Source: Desulfovibrio inopinatus DSM 10711
GTDB taxonomy: Bacteria; Desulfobacterota; Desulfovibrionia; Desulfovibrionales; Desulfovibrionaceae
Assembly: GCF_000429305.1 (NCBI RefSeq)
Contig: NZ_AUBP01000001.1
Location: 372,001-436,000, forward strand
Length of the DNA: 64,000 nucleotides
Reading direction: 5' to 3'
Shown: positions 52,993 through 62,806 of the stretch, piece after piece
Layout: every line of letters begins with the position of its first letter
Numbering within the stretch: position 1 is the stretch's first letter
Position numbers and translations under genes: made by a program
The notes under the pieces: generated by a model
What the model was told of the DNA's origin: nothing
Databases searched by the model: none
Seen by the model: only the letters and a program-made list of their open reading frames with translations

Positions 52993-55900
52993 TCACACGA
53001 TGTGCTTCGGCAAATCGAGCACCGTGCTATGCAGGCGATGAGTAAAGCTGTTTGCGAGCGTGTGGATTGTGGATTCGTTGTACTCTAAACTGCTGTAACA
53101 AAAGTCGACCCAAAGGCGATGATTCTCGACGTAGGCGAAAATGTACAGTGAATAATCAGCCGGATTGGTCATGCCGACAGGATCGGGGCGGTCCGTTATA
53201 CGGAGTGTCGGGGGCGAAAACAGGGGGCCGGAATGGAGTCCGGCAACGGCCGGTCCCAAATAGTTGAACAACATGCTCACTCTGTCGAGTGGTGCCAAAA
53301 TCGCTTGCTCTTCGCTGGTTCCATAGTGGCGAAGTGCTCCATGACTGATGCCGTTATCCGGCATGGCAGCATCCTGACGAGCGATATCCTGAACCACGTC
53401 AGCAAGTGATGCTGCGGAGAGGTTGATACTATCGGGCACGGAGAGCGTGATAGGGGTATGCGTGACAAACCAACCGGACGTACGCGCAACATCAACATTA
53501 CCGATATGATTTTCTCGCCCATGACTGACAATATGAAACGTTAAGCGGCGTTGCCCGCTGATATCATGAGCTGCGGCAAGCATGGCCGTATAGAGAAGAT
53601 GTTTGATTGTTTGATGGAGATGAGTTCCAGCACGCTCACTGAGAAGCGTCATATCGTCTTCATGAAGAAGACATGCGCGATGGACGTGAATATCGCTTTG
53701 CCGTGATGCGGTGGTCACGACGTCGACGGGGAAACGCATACGGTCTTTCGTTATTTTTTCCCAATACGTCATGTGGGCTCGGGTGGACGGTTTTCCAGCG
53801 TATGACACGAGCTGTCTGGCGAATTCACCGTAAAATGTCGTTTTGGCGGGCAGACGCGGTTCTCGGTTCTCATTCAAGGCCAAATAGATCGTCTGGAGAT
53901 CGGTCATGAGCACGCCGAAGGAAAAACCGTCATTGACGAGGTGGTGGCAGGTAGCCAGGACATGACACGGCTGATCCGGTCCCGCGTCAAAAATATGCAT
54001 GCGTAGGACCGGCCCCTGTTCAATATTCAGTGTGGCTTCGGTGGCAAGACATCCTTGAACGATGATATGAGACAACGCTTCCGGCGCAACCATGGAGACG
54101 TCAGTGACGTCAACGCATGGTGGAATACCCTCGGTTTCGTCGAACAAAATCATTTCTCGTTCTCCCAGGGGGTTGCAGGGAAAACGAAAACGGAGAGAGT
54201 CGTGATGCAAGGCCAGGAGTCGCAGGCTTTCGGTCAATCGGTCGCGATCTAGAGGGACGGAGCAGACAAAAAGTTCCGATACATTGAAATGATGAGGATT
54301 GTTTCTCGCCCAGGTAAAGAAATAGCGTTGGACCGGTAACATGGGGGATATGCCGGGTGTCACTGCGGAAGATATCGGCCTGCTTTGGCCAAAAACGGCT
54401 TTTCGCGCCAGGTCGCGTAATGTGGGCGCTTGGAGTATCTGTTCCGGCGTAATGTAGAGTCCTCGTTCTTCGGCGGCGACGGATACTGAGAGACTTTGCA
54501 GCGAATCCCCGCCAAGTGTGGTAAAACTGTCGAGTAGGCTGAGTGATGTTTGCCCAAGAATGTCGCCGATCACATCGACGATGAGCATTTCTCGTACAGT
54601 TTGCGGCGGAACAAATTCGGCCGCCGCAATACGGTCATGGTCGTGAGGAGCGGGAAGGGCAGCGCGGTCTGTCTTACCATTGTTGGTTAATGGCACACGC
54701 TCAATATCGACATAGTATTCCGGTATCATATAATACGGGAGTTTAGCTGCCAGCGCCTCTTTCAGATCGTGCCGGATTTGTCGAGACAAGGACGCATTGT
54801 CTGGCATGACAATATATGCCACGAGACGCTTTTTGCCTGAAAATGTCACCACCGTTGCCACGGCGCGTTCGACGAAGGGCAATGCTTCAAGAGCTGTTTC
54901 GATTTCTCCTAATTCGATACGAAAACCATTGATCTTGATTTGATGGTCTTCCCTTCCTAACAGCTCCATATATCCTGAAGGGAGCCACCGTCCGAGGTCG
55001 CCGGTACGGTAGAGGCGTTCACCGGTTTTCGGGTGCAGGACAAAGTGTGCCGCAGTTAATGCCGGGTTGCGGTAATATCCCATACCCACACCTTTGCCGC
55101 CGATGAAAATATGTCCGGGAAAGAGGATCGGACAATGTTCGAAATTGTCGTCAAACACATACATCTTTTGGTTTCCCAACGGGCGCCCATAGGGGATGCT
55201 GGGCCAATTTGGCCGAACCGTTGTCACCGGATAGGTTATTGACCAGATGGAACATTCACTGGCGCCTCCTAAATTATGAACGTGCGCTTTGGGAAAGCAT
55301 GCGCGGGTACGGTCCGCCAGTGTGAGCGGCATGAAGTCGCCACAAAGCATGACGAGTCGGAGATGATCGGGAGGCGTCTTATGCCGCTTGGTCATCAGGG
55401 CTTCGGCCGCTTCGACCAGCATGACTATGAATCCGGGGACGGTATTCCAGATGGAGACAGGATATTGCGCCATGAGGTCAAGCCAGTGCCGTGGGTCGCG
55501 TAATCGATCAGTATCGGGAAAGACAACGGCTCCCCCGACAGCGAGGAGTCCGAAGATGTCATACGTTGACAGATCGAATGTCAGATTGGCGAGCGCAAAT
55601 ACCACATCGCTCGCACACACATTGAATCGGCGATTGACGTCCAAAATGCTGTTCATGACCATGCGATGATTCATGACCACACCCTTGGGCGTTCCCGTTG
55701 AACCGGACGTAAAGACGATATAGGCGGGATCGTCCGACGTATGATTGGGATGCGGGGGCGTGTCGGGATAATCGTTCCATATGCCGGGCTGATCAATGCT
55801 CAGACAACCCCCTCCCGTGTTCTTGCTCCAAGTTGCAAAGCGTTCGGCAGTGGTATGGGTTGTCAGCACACAACATGGCTCGGCTTGCTCTAGAATATTA

Positions 55901-57516
55901 TCCACGCGGGCCTGTGGCCAGGCGAGGTCGAGCGGCATATAGGCTGCACCGGCAAGCGATGTTGCGATGACGGCAAGTGCCTGGTCTATCCCTTTGGGTA
56001 ATGCAATGGCCACGCGAGTGCCCGGTCCGGCACCGTGGGCACGTAAGCCGTGTGCTATGCGGCTGGCTCTTTCGAGAGCCTGCCCGTAAGATACTGTTTG
56101 AGAAGAAGTATAGAGCGCTGGTTTGTCCGGTGTGCTTGTGGCGTGGACAAGAAAGAGGTCGGTCAAGCGCAAACCGTCGGGGAGATCGACATCGGACTGA
56201 TTCCATATCTTCACAATATCGTGTTTCTCCGCATCGGTAATGATGGGAAGTGCCGTAAGGCGTTGTTCCGGTGTTTGGCAGGCCGCTTCCAACAGGAGGC
56301 AAAACTGATTGTGAAAACGCTTAAGAAATGCTGTGGAAAACAATCCTCCGGCATGGCCCCATTGTATCCGAAGCGGCGTTCCGGGGAGCAAAGACAGATC
56401 AAGGATTCCCGGTGCATGTCGGCATCGTAGCGAAACAAGATGACAGCGAGATGCACCGAGGTGGATCGTTGGCGGCATAGTGCGTCCGACCCCAAAGACA
56501 ATATTGGGGGTGACCCACGTCTTTGCGCCGTCGACGGTTTCCCGTATTCGGATTCGTTCTTCCAATGGCAAACGCTGGTGCGGCGTGTCATGTTGCCTCT
56601 GAGACGCAAGTGTATCGAGCACATCACGAAATGTCGTTGTGGTATCGAACCGGACAGAGGACAGCGTCATTGCATCGAGAGGAGCGATTGTGCAGGCGCT
56701 TTCCGGTCCACGCATATCAAGTGACCGCAATACGCCAATCTGATCAGCCAGTGTTGCGCGATAGAGGAGTGCCATGAATCCCGCGAGAACAACGTCCTCC
56801 GCTTCGTCACCGAGCTGTTTGGCACATGTGCTGAGGAGATCGGGTGCTGGCGGGAGAAGCGGAAACATATTGTATCCCGGCCCACTGGAATGGGGAACAT
56901 AGGCAACGTCACCGAGATGAAGCGTATAATCGGCAAGGTGAAAATGTTCTCGCCAATATGCGCGATCCGCGTCAGCAGCCTCGCCCTGCAGGGCGTGGGT
57001 TTCATTGGCATGAAGTTGCGTCAGCGTGGCAAGCGGGATGGTCAGCACAGGTGCTCTGTAACAGTGCGCGTGGTATCGGTGCTCTATGGCTTTGACGAAC
57101 ACAGCCAGCGATGTCTCGTCCGCAACAAATCGATTGAAGACGAGAACAAGCGTCTGCGCACCCGAGGCCCCGCGTAAGAGGTGAAATCGAAAGAGCGGTG
57201 GTTCAAGGAGAGAAAATTCGGTGTCGGCGAAGGGTTGGAAGGACTCGGTATTATTGGCATCGGCAAACGAGAGAATCACGTTGGGAACAGAAGCAATCGC
57301 AACACGTGGGCGACCGTTTTCCAGCGTCACATATGCCCTTGCGATGTCTTGACGCGCAATGCATTCTTGAATGGCAATACGGAGTGTATCGATATCGAAA
57401 GTACCATCGATATGGATGGCCACGGCAACATTGTCCCGGCTTTTTCCGTGCGTTTTCATCGCTGAAAGCCAAAGACGCTGTTGATTGGCCAGAAGTGGCC
57501 AGGACGATGGAGGCAT
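52993..57516 (-). CDS. Single-module NRPS: condensation-like, A, PCP, epimerisation-like
   Basis: 1507 residues. Residues ~1-420 form a condensation-type domain in which HHxxxDG is replaced by NRFVADETS (~130); this also fits the heterocyclisation motif DxxxxDxxS with Asp1 changed to Asn. The adenylation domain (~430-930) has YIVFTSGSTGTPKG, FDLSTYDIFG, NLGGASECSIWS, YRTGDLGRW and INGFRIELGEIE. Selectivity positions give D-L-Y-N-L-C-x-I-W, close to the cysteine code. A carrier protein follows (LGGDSLQS, Ser ~1007). The last domain (~1060-1500) has HHLVNDG, RTSGWFVTHTP and FNYLG, which suit an epimerisation domain. There is no thioesterase. ATG at 57516 has AAGGAG 6 nt upstream, better than 57531. 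Confidence 0.88.
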   Translation of the reverse strand: MPPSSWPLLANQQRLWLSAMKTHGKSRDNVAVAIHIDGTFDIDTLRIAIQECIARQDIARAYVTLENGRPRVAIASVPNVILSFADANNTESFQPFADTEFSLLEPPLFRFHLLRGASGAQTLVLVFNRFVADETSLAVFVKAIEHRYHAHCYRAPVLTIPLATLTQLHANETHALQGEAADADRAYWREHFHLADYTLHLGDVAYVPHSSGPGYNMFPLLPPAPDLLSTCAKQLGDEAEDVVLAGFMALLYRATLADQIGVLRSLDMRGPESACTIAPLDAMTLSSVRFDTTTTFRDVLDTLASQRQHDTPHQRLPLEERIRIRETVDGAKTWVTPNIVFGVGRTMPPTIHLGASRCHLVSLRCRHAPGILDLSLLPGTPLRIQWGHAGGLFSTAFLKRFHNQFCLLLEAACQTPEQRLTALPIITDAEKHDIVKIWNQSDVDLPDGLRLTDLFLVHATSTPDKPALYTSSQTVSYGQALERASRIAHGLRAHGAGPGTRVAIALPKGIDQALAVIATSLAGAAYMPLDLAWPQARVDNILEQAEPCCVLTTHTTAERFATWSKNTGGGCLSIDQPGIWNDYPDTPPHPNHTSDDPAYIVFTSGSTGTPKGVVMNHRMVMNSILDVNRRFNVCASDVVFALANLTFDLSTYDIFGLLAVGGAVVFPDTDRLRDPRHWLDLMAQYPVSIWNTVPGFIVMLVEAAEALMTKRHKTPPDHLRLVMLCGDFMPLTLADRTRACFPKAHVHNLGGASECSIWSITYPVTTVRPNWPSIPYGRPLGNQKMYVFDDNFEHCPILFPGHIFIGGKGVGMGYYRNPALTAAHFVLHPKTGERLYRTGDLGRWLPSGYMELLGREDHQIKINGFRIELGEIETALEALPFVERAVATVVTFSGKKRLVAYIVMPDNASLSRQIRHDLKEALAAKLPYYMIPEYYVDIERVPLTNNGKTDRAALPAPHDHDRIAAAEFVPPQTVREMLIVDVIGDILGQTSLSLLDSFTTLGGDSLQSLSVSVAAEERGLYITPEQILQAPTLRDLARKAVFGQSRPISSAVTPGISPMLPVQRYFFTWARNNPHHFNVSELFVCSVPLDRDRLTESLRLLALHHDSLRFRFPCNPLGEREMILFDETEGIPPCVDVTDVSMVAPEALSHIIVQGCLATEATLNIEQGPVLRMHIFDAGPDQPCHVLATCHHLVNDGFSFGVLMTDLQTIYLALNENREPRLPAKTTFYGEFARQLVSYAGKPSTRAHMTYWEKITKDRMRFPVDVVTTASRQSDIHVHRACLLHEDDMTLLSERAGTHLHQTIKHLLYTAMLAAAHDISGQRRLTFHIVSHGRENHIGNVDVARTSGWFVTHTPITLSVPDSINLSAASLADVVQDIARQDAAMPDNGISHGALRHYGTSEEQAILAPLDRVSMLFNYLGPAVAGLHSGPLFSPPTLRITDRPDPVGMTNPADYSLYIFAYVENHRLWVDFCYSSLEYNESTIHTLANSFTHRLHSTVLDLPKHIV

Positions 57517-57527
57517 GTCCTTCTCCT

Positions 57528-58172
57528 TCATGCTTTGCGGAGCACCGCGCCGAATGTTTCACAGAATACGGGGTGGATACGACACAATGCCATGTCGATA
57601 AGTCGAGGCACTCCCCAGCGGGAGAGGAGAGGGTAATACAGCCGAGCGTCGTTGATATAACAGAGGGAATCGATGGTCAGTCCGTGACGTCGCACCAACT
57701 CGGCAAGCACCCCCGAAGTGAACCAACAGGTATGTTCGGGGTGCGCATAGATTTCGCCGGTAAAGATCAGCTCCACGAGACGCATGAAATTGACGGTCAC
57801 CGGGGTTGTCAGCAGACACATTCCGCTCTCGGTGAGGTGTTTTCGAATGCAGTCAAGTACTGCTCCCGGATTGCTGACATGTTCGATAATGTCGCCGGCA
57901 ACGACGACATCGAACTGCTCGTCCAACCTGAAATCTTCCACGTTGGCACAACGGATATCAAATCCTTTTTCGAACAGTGGCGCAATGCCATCGGTATCGC
58001 AATCGATGCCAACGGTTTTGGCTGCAAGCGCGGTAATGGCACCATGCAACCATGTTGGATCGTGTGTCAGCCCTTTGCCGTAGTCGACACATCCGAGATC
58101 GAGGACGGATTTGTCGCGAACAATGGGAAGGATGAAATCGTTTTTGCTGCGAAACATGGGAGGGCGTGACAT
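57528..58172 (-). CDS. SAM methyltransferase in the kanosamine-NRPS operon
   Basis: 214 residues. VLDLGCVDYGKG is the SAM loop, VGIDCDTDG motif post I, FDVVVAGDIIEHVSNP motif II and TESGMCLLTTP motif III, as in class I ubiE/coq3-like methyltransferases. AGGAGGTG lies upstream of ATG 58172; an adjacent TTG at 58175 is less likely. It ends 12 bases before the NRPS start. It probably methylates the sugar or aminoacyl part of the product. Confidence 0.87.
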   Translation of the reverse strand: MSRPPMFRSKNDFILPIVRDKSVLDLGCVDYGKGLTHDPTWLHGAITALAAKTVGIDCDTDGIAPLFEKGFDIRCANVEDFRLDEQFDVVVAGDIIEHVSNPGAVLDCIRKHLTESGMCLLTTPVTVNFMRLVELIFTGEIYAHPEHTCWFTSGVLAELVRRHGLTIDSLCYINDARLYYPLLSRWGVPRLIDMALCRIHPVFCETFGAVLRKA

Positions 58173-58189
58173 CAACTCACCTCCTACGG

Positions 58190-59260
58190 TCAGTTTCGAT
58201 ACTGTTCTTCCTGGGGTAATGTGTTCAGCATCGCTTGCAATGCCCGTTGTACGCGAACGCCGTCACTGAAATTTGCGGATTGGGGAAGCGGTGATAACGT
58301 GGTTATGGCGGACAACCATGACCGCATTTGACAGTGCATGGAATCGGCCCATCCGAAAATTTCTCCCGCCGGGTCTGCATGGTGGCGTTGGTGCGGTAAC
58401 ACCATTGTACTTGTGTGACCGGTCGCATTGTCTGTCATTGACCAGTGGAGTGGGGTTTGCGTTTCGTAAAGCAGAGATCGGTGTGTTCCTTTGATCGTGA
58501 TACGGACCCCGAGATCGGGAGCCGACGCACTTTTCGATGTCGTCAATGTGAACGGAATCCCGCAGGCGAGTCGGCATACAACGTGCGCGTAGTCATCGAC
58601 ACAGACCGGTTTGTTTTCTTTGAATCGCACATGTGTTTGCAACGTTCCAGAGAGGGAACTCTCATCAATCGAGGTGTTGAACAGGTTGCACGCCATATCG
58701 ATGAGATGACTTCCAAGGTCGCCCAATGATCCACTGCTGCCGTGTTGTTCCGGGCCATCACGCCAGTTGAATTGGGTGCGCCGTCTGGCGCTGTCTTTTA
58801 GAAAGGCGGCGTCAAAGGCGAGAATATCACCAAGAGTACCGGAGGCAAGCGTCTTGTGGATGATATCGACAATCGGCAAGAAGCGGTAGTTGAATCCAAT
58901 TGTTCCGATAAGGTGTGATGGCTTGGCCTCGAACATGGCCTGTGCACTCGCGAGATTTTCCGCCATGGGTTTCTCACACAGGATGTGCCGTTCGGCATTG
59001 ATACTGCGCAGTACATAGTCCCGGTGAAAGCAGTTCGGAACCGCGATAATGACGGCATCAATGGCCTCAAGGAGTGCTTCAACGTGCGTAAACGATCGGC
59101 AATGGTGCTCCTTGGCAAATTGGCGTGCGCAGGTCGCGTCTTTGTCGAACACACCGACGAGATGCGCATTTTCGATTTCACGAAGTGTAGCAGCATGCAG
59201 GCGTGCAATGCGACCGGTTCCGATGATGCCGACGTGGTGAGGAATTATGTCGGGACTCAT
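58190..59260 (-). CDS. Gfo/Idh/MocA dehydrogenase, NtdC-like
   Basis: 356 residues. N-terminal NAD(P) fold with GIIGTGRIARLHA; AVPNCFHRDYV and CEKPMAEN carry the catalytic Lys region; LGDLGSHLIDM is the second conserved motif. Bacillus NtdC (350 residues) is a glucose-6-phosphate 3-dehydrogenase of this family and makes 3-oxo-glucose-6-phosphate. With the neighbouring NtdA- and NtdB-like genes the same reaction is inferred. Overlaps the phosphatase gene by 4 bases. Confidence 0.85.
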   Translation of the reverse strand: MSPDIIPHHVGIIGTGRIARLHAATLREIENAHLVGVFDKDATCARQFAKEHHCRSFTHVEALLEAIDAVIIAVPNCFHRDYVLRSINAERHILCEKPMAENLASAQAMFEAKPSHLIGTIGFNYRFLPIVDIIHKTLASGTLGDILAFDAAFLKDSARRRTQFNWRDGPEQHGSSGSLGDLGSHLIDMACNLFNTSIDESSLSGTLQTHVRFKENKPVCVDDYAHVVCRLACGIPFTLTTSKSASAPDLGVRITIKGTHRSLLYETQTPLHWSMTDNATGHTSTMVLPHQRHHADPAGEIFGWADSMHCQMRSWLSAITTLSPLPQSANFSDGVRVQRALQAMLNTLPQEEQYRN

Positions 59261-60132
59261 GGTTGTGCCAGGTGTTGAGGCTGAGAATTTGCCGTGATGT
59301 GACGAAGTCCGTCGAGAATGCCAGCCGGACCCGGTGCCTGTAATATCGTGTAATGATCTTGTTTTATACTTTCTTCCGCGTTGGCAACAACGAACCCGTG
59401 TGCAACCGTGTCGAGCATGGTTTTGTCATTTTGGCTATCACCGAATGCAGCTGTTCGATCTTGGGGAATATTCCATATCGAAAGCAGGTGGTCGACAATG
59501 GCTTTTTTTCCGGAACCGCGCGGAGTGAAATCGACATCATAGCAATTGTTCGGATCACCGACGCCGACACCGCATCGAGCAAAATGGACGGTCAGACCAA
59601 AATCTTCAACGAGTTGCAGTGTGCGTTCTTTGGCCCGGGCGTCTCGTTCCGGCGTGTCCATAAAATAATAGTAGGCGACTTTGCGTGGTCCTTGGTTGTG
59701 CGAAGCCTGTGCAACGAGGCGGATGCCGTCCCGAGATAATGCGGCCACAATTGTATCGGTTTTTTCTTGGGAAAACCCGCTTTCCGTCATGCGCTGTTCC
59801 CACATTGGTTCTTGGACTGCGCCGTGTTCCTGAGAAAACATCCAGAGTTGGGTGCCCAGTGCGCCGGCAATAAAATGCGGCCAGAGTCGAAGGGAATAGC
59901 GCATACTTTTTTGAGCAACATTGTCTAAACTGCTTCCCGTGATCCACCCAAAGAGCAGTCGTTGCGGCAGGCATTCCTGTTGGAGGTAGGATTCCAGTGC
60001 ATCGGTTGCCGGTGTGCGTTCGGGATTCGGGGACGGGAGCAGGTAAGTTCCATCGAAATCACTGAAAATAATAGATTCAGGTGTGGGAATATGGGGAAGA
60101 TATGCAATGCCGGCAGGCGTCGGGTGGTCCAT
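59257..60132 (-). CDS. HAD phosphatase, NtdB-like
   Basis: 291 residues. FSDFDGTYL supplies the nucleophile Asp, ITGSS motif II and FGDSQND motif IV of the sucrose-phosphate-phosphatase/Cof-like HAD branch. Bacillus NtdB (282 residues) is such an enzyme and releases phosphate from kanosamine 6-phosphate. AAGGAGACC precedes the start. The likely product here is kanosamine, the amino sugar for the operon. Confidence 0.83.
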   Translation of the reverse strand: MDHPTPAGIAYLPHIPTPESIIFSDFDGTYLLPSPNPERTPATDALESYLQQECLPQRLLFGWITGSSLDNVAQKSMRYSLRLWPHFIAGALGTQLWMFSQEHGAVQEPMWEQRMTESGFSQEKTDTIVAALSRDGIRLVAQASHNQGPRKVAYYYFMDTPERDARAKERTLQLVEDFGLTVHFARCGVGVGDPNNCYDVDFTPRGSGKKAIVDHLLSIWNIPQDRTAAFGDSQNDKTMLDTVAHGFVVANAEESIKQDHYTILQAPGPAGILDGLRHITANSQPQHLAQP

Positions 60133-60143
60133 ATGGTCTCCTT

Positions 60144-61481
60144 CTACACATAATGGAGAAACGTCTGTTCCAATGCGGCAACAACACGGTCTTGCTCTTC
60201 AAGCGAGAGTTCCGGATACATCGGGAGTTGAAACATGGCATGGGCAGCCGCATTGGTACGGGGGAGGTCGACATTTTCGAACAAGCGGCGATGTGTCGGC
60301 GTTTCATAGTGATGTGTCAGAATGGGGTAATAGATATCGGTTTCAATGCCATAACGTTCGTGCATGTGTTGTCTGACACGGTCGCGTGGGAGTGTGCGTG
60401 TTTCCACCGTGTAATGGTGCCATACGTGATCAGGGCTCAATGATGGTTTAACCACATGCCCTTGGTCACAAAGCGATTGCAGTTTCTTATCGTAGCGGTG
60501 GGCCAGGCAGAGGCGTTTGAAGTTGCGCAATCCAAGAAAGGGAAATCGAGCCAGAGCAATCGCAGCCTGAAGATTATCAATGCGTGCGTTGAGTCCGTAT
60601 GCCGTGGCTTTCACATTTTTTTTGTCGGGGTCGAATCCATGATAGCCTACGGCACGGCATCGATGAGCAAGCGCGTCATCGTGTACGAGGAGCGCGCCGG
60701 CTTTGCCGCAAACACTGAAGTTTTTGAAAGGATTGAAACTCAGGGCGGCTATATCCGCATAGCGGCCGAGTCCGGTGACGCCGATACTCTGGCAAGCGTC
60801 TTCCAGTATGGCCAGTTTGTGTGCATCGGCAACCTGACGCAATGCTTCCATACCGGTCAATTTGCCGTACAAATGCACAGGAATAATCGCCTTGGTCTTG
60901 GGGGTGACAACACGAGCAACACTCTCGGGGGCAAGCGTGTACTGCGTATCAATATCGGCCAAAACCGGAGTGGCGCCTACAAGGAATACTGCGTTTTCCG
61001 TGGCCGCGAAACTGTTGGCCGGAATGATGACTTCATCGCCGGGGCCGATACCCAAAGCAAGCAAGCCAATAACCATGGCTTCGGTGCCGCTGCATGTCCC
61101 GATGGCGTGTTGAATGCCGGTCCATTGTGCAAGTGTCGTTTCAAGTTTGGAAACGTATGGTCCGGATGTAAACTGTCCTGAATCGAGAACTGCATGCATC
61201 GCTGTTTTTATACCATCTTTTTCCTGTGGTGAAATGAGTCGTTTCATCGGCAGGAATTCGACGCCGTTCGGTTGAGACGATTCTTGAACAAGAATATTGC
61301 GTTCTATGGTGGAAAAGTCGCGCAAATGTCCGCTGTCAGTCACGGCAAGGCGCAGTTCTGTTGCGGCTGGAGTCTCGGAAAATTGCAGAGACATTGATTG
61401 TGTCGGTGATGTCGTAAGCGCCGTCAGAAGCGCAAAATTCGAGTCGCTGTCCCCGGTGATGGTGATTGGTGTTTGTGTCAT
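60144..61481 (-). CDS. Sugar aminotransferase, NtdA-like (DegT family)
   Basis: 445 residues. An N-terminal segment of ~75 residues precedes the DegT/DnrJ fold proper (FLPMKRLISPQEKDGI); Bacillus NtdA has such an extension and is 441 residues. The PLP lysine is Lys253 in SFNPFKNFS, with CSGTEAMVIGLLALGIGPGD, ANSFAATENA and LEDACQS as cofactor motifs. NtdA aminates 3-oxo-glucose-6-phosphate to kanosamine 6-phosphate. AAGGAAATC precedes the start. First of the three sugar genes, 4-base overlap with the carrier gene. Confidence 0.87.
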   Translation of the reverse strand: MTQTPITITGDSDSNFALLTALTTSPTQSMSLQFSETPAATELRLAVTDSGHLRDFSTIERNILVQESSQPNGVEFLPMKRLISPQEKDGIKTAMHAVLDSGQFTSGPYVSKLETTLAQWTGIQHAIGTCSGTEAMVIGLLALGIGPGDEVIIPANSFAATENAVFLVGATPVLADIDTQYTLAPESVARVVTPKTKAIIPVHLYGKLTGMEALRQVADAHKLAILEDACQSIGVTGLGRYADIAALSFNPFKNFSVCGKAGALLVHDDALAHRCRAVGYHGFDPDKKNVKATAYGLNARIDNLQAAIALARFPFLGLRNFKRLCLAHRYDKKLQSLCDQGHVVKPSLSPDHVWHHYTVETRTLPRDRVRQHMHERYGIETDIYYPILTHHYETPTHRRLFENVDLPRTNAAAHAMFQLPMYPELSLEEQDRVVAALEQTFLHYV

Positions 61482-62806
61482 GATGATTTCCTTTGCGCGT
61501 CGGAGATGGTTTCGACGTCATCCGAAGAGGATGCAACACCAGCAATCAATGCAGCATTGGCACAGCCTGAAAGCAGCGTATGTGTTCCGCAAATTGGTGC
61601 GAGAATGGGGCCGGTGAGCAAAATGATCACCATTCCGGGCTCGGACGGGAGGCCAAGTGGACTAAAAACATAAGGGACCATGGCAAGCAGCGTCGGCAAT
61701 GACGGTCCGGCCAGAGAACCGGGAAAGGCAGATAAGCCGATAACGGCCAGAATCATGCCTACCGAGACAGGAATGGAATAGACATAGGCTGTGAAAAGCG
61801 CGGCCAAAGCGAGTTGGACCACCAGGTTATGTCCATTGAGGGCAATCGTCATGGGAACGGAAAATTCTGACGCCACTTTGGGAAGTTTGAATGTTTCGGA
61901 CATGCAGCGCATGGCCGAGGGAATCGCTGGGAATGGGTCCATGGTGACAAATGAAATAAAAATAGGTTCACGAAGGGCATGGATGGTCTGTGCTGTTGAC
62001 ATCCGTGCGACGCGGGCAATGCTGAATACATAGAGAAGACACAAGACCAGCATGACGAGATAATTCAATCCGAGGATGAAACTGAGCGCAACGATAACGC
62101 TTGCCCCCATCTGCGCTACGGTTGAGGCCATGAGTCCGCAAATGCCGAAGGGCAGGAGATAAAGCGACCAGTTGAGGATGGAAAGAAACGTATAATAGAC
62201 ATCATCGCACACCGAAAGCAGGGTCTCTCCTTGGTGCTCGGGCAATACACCAATGGCTGTACCAACAAGAGAAGATACCAACAGCAGTGGCACGAGTTTA
62301 CCGCTGCTCAGTGCATCAAATACATTTTCCGGGATAATCTGCTCTAAACCTTCTCCGCCGCCCGGAGTCTGGGCTCCCAATGGAATTTGCGTCTGAGTCA
62401 ATATTTTACCAAGAAACGACAAGGTATCCGGCCCAATGGACCAGAACATGGCTCCGGTGGCAAAGCACCATGAGGACAGCGCGGCGACAAGTAATGCGCC
62501 GACGACAAATACGAGAATGGTGCGGGAAACGTAGCGGGCGGTTTCTCCACTTTTCAGCGTTCGCGCGATGCTGGTGACAACAACGGCCAGAATGATCGGT
62601 AAACTGGACATGGATAAGAGCGTAACGAAAAAGTCGCCCAACCACTTGAGTTTGAGGCCGGTTTGTTCGTCAAAGAGGCCGATTGCCACACCGAGGGCGA
62701 TTGATCCCACCGCAACCCATGGATTGGCGAGAAAGTCCAGGATACGTCCCATTTTTTTGGAAAAATCCTGTTGCTGCCAGAAGTGTTGATGCTGGCTGCT
62801 CCTCAC
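61478..62806 (-). CDS. Dicarboxylate/amino acid:cation symporter family carrier
   Basis: 442 residues, DAACS (glutamate/sodium symporter) type: multiple spans, a Ser-rich loop region, then NGHNLVVQLALAALF and GSLAGPSLPTLLAMVPYVF. The start is GTG at 62806 with AAAGGAG upstream, in a GTGA overlap with the binding-protein gene. It may move the amino acid precursor or the product. Usual DAACS carriers do not use a binding protein, so the pairing with the upstream gene is notable. Confidence 0.85.
   Translation of the reverse strand: MRSSQHQHFWQQQDFSKKMGRILDFLANPWVAVGSIALGVAIGLFDEQTGLKLKWLGDFFVTLLSMSSLPIILAVVVTSIARTLKSGETARYVSRTILVFVVGALLVAALSSWCFATGAMFWSIGPDTLSFLGKILTQTQIPLGAQTPGGGEGLEQIIPENVFDALSSGKLVPLLLVSSLVGTAIGVLPEHQGETLLSVCDDVYYTFLSILNWSLYLLPFGICGLMASTVAQMGASVIVALSFILGLNYLVMLVLCLLYVFSIARVARMSTAQTIHALREPIFISFVTMDPFPAIPSAMRCMSETFKLPKVASEFSVPMTIALNGHNLVVQLALAALFTAYVYSIPVSVGMILAVIGLSAFPGSLAGPSLPTLLAMVPYVFSPLGLPSEPGMVIILLTGPILAPICGTHTLLSGCANAALIAGVASSSDDVETISDAQRKSS

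Noticed and set aside
57198-58169. 323-residue plus-strand frame
   Set aside because: Antisense to the NRPS and methyltransferase genes.
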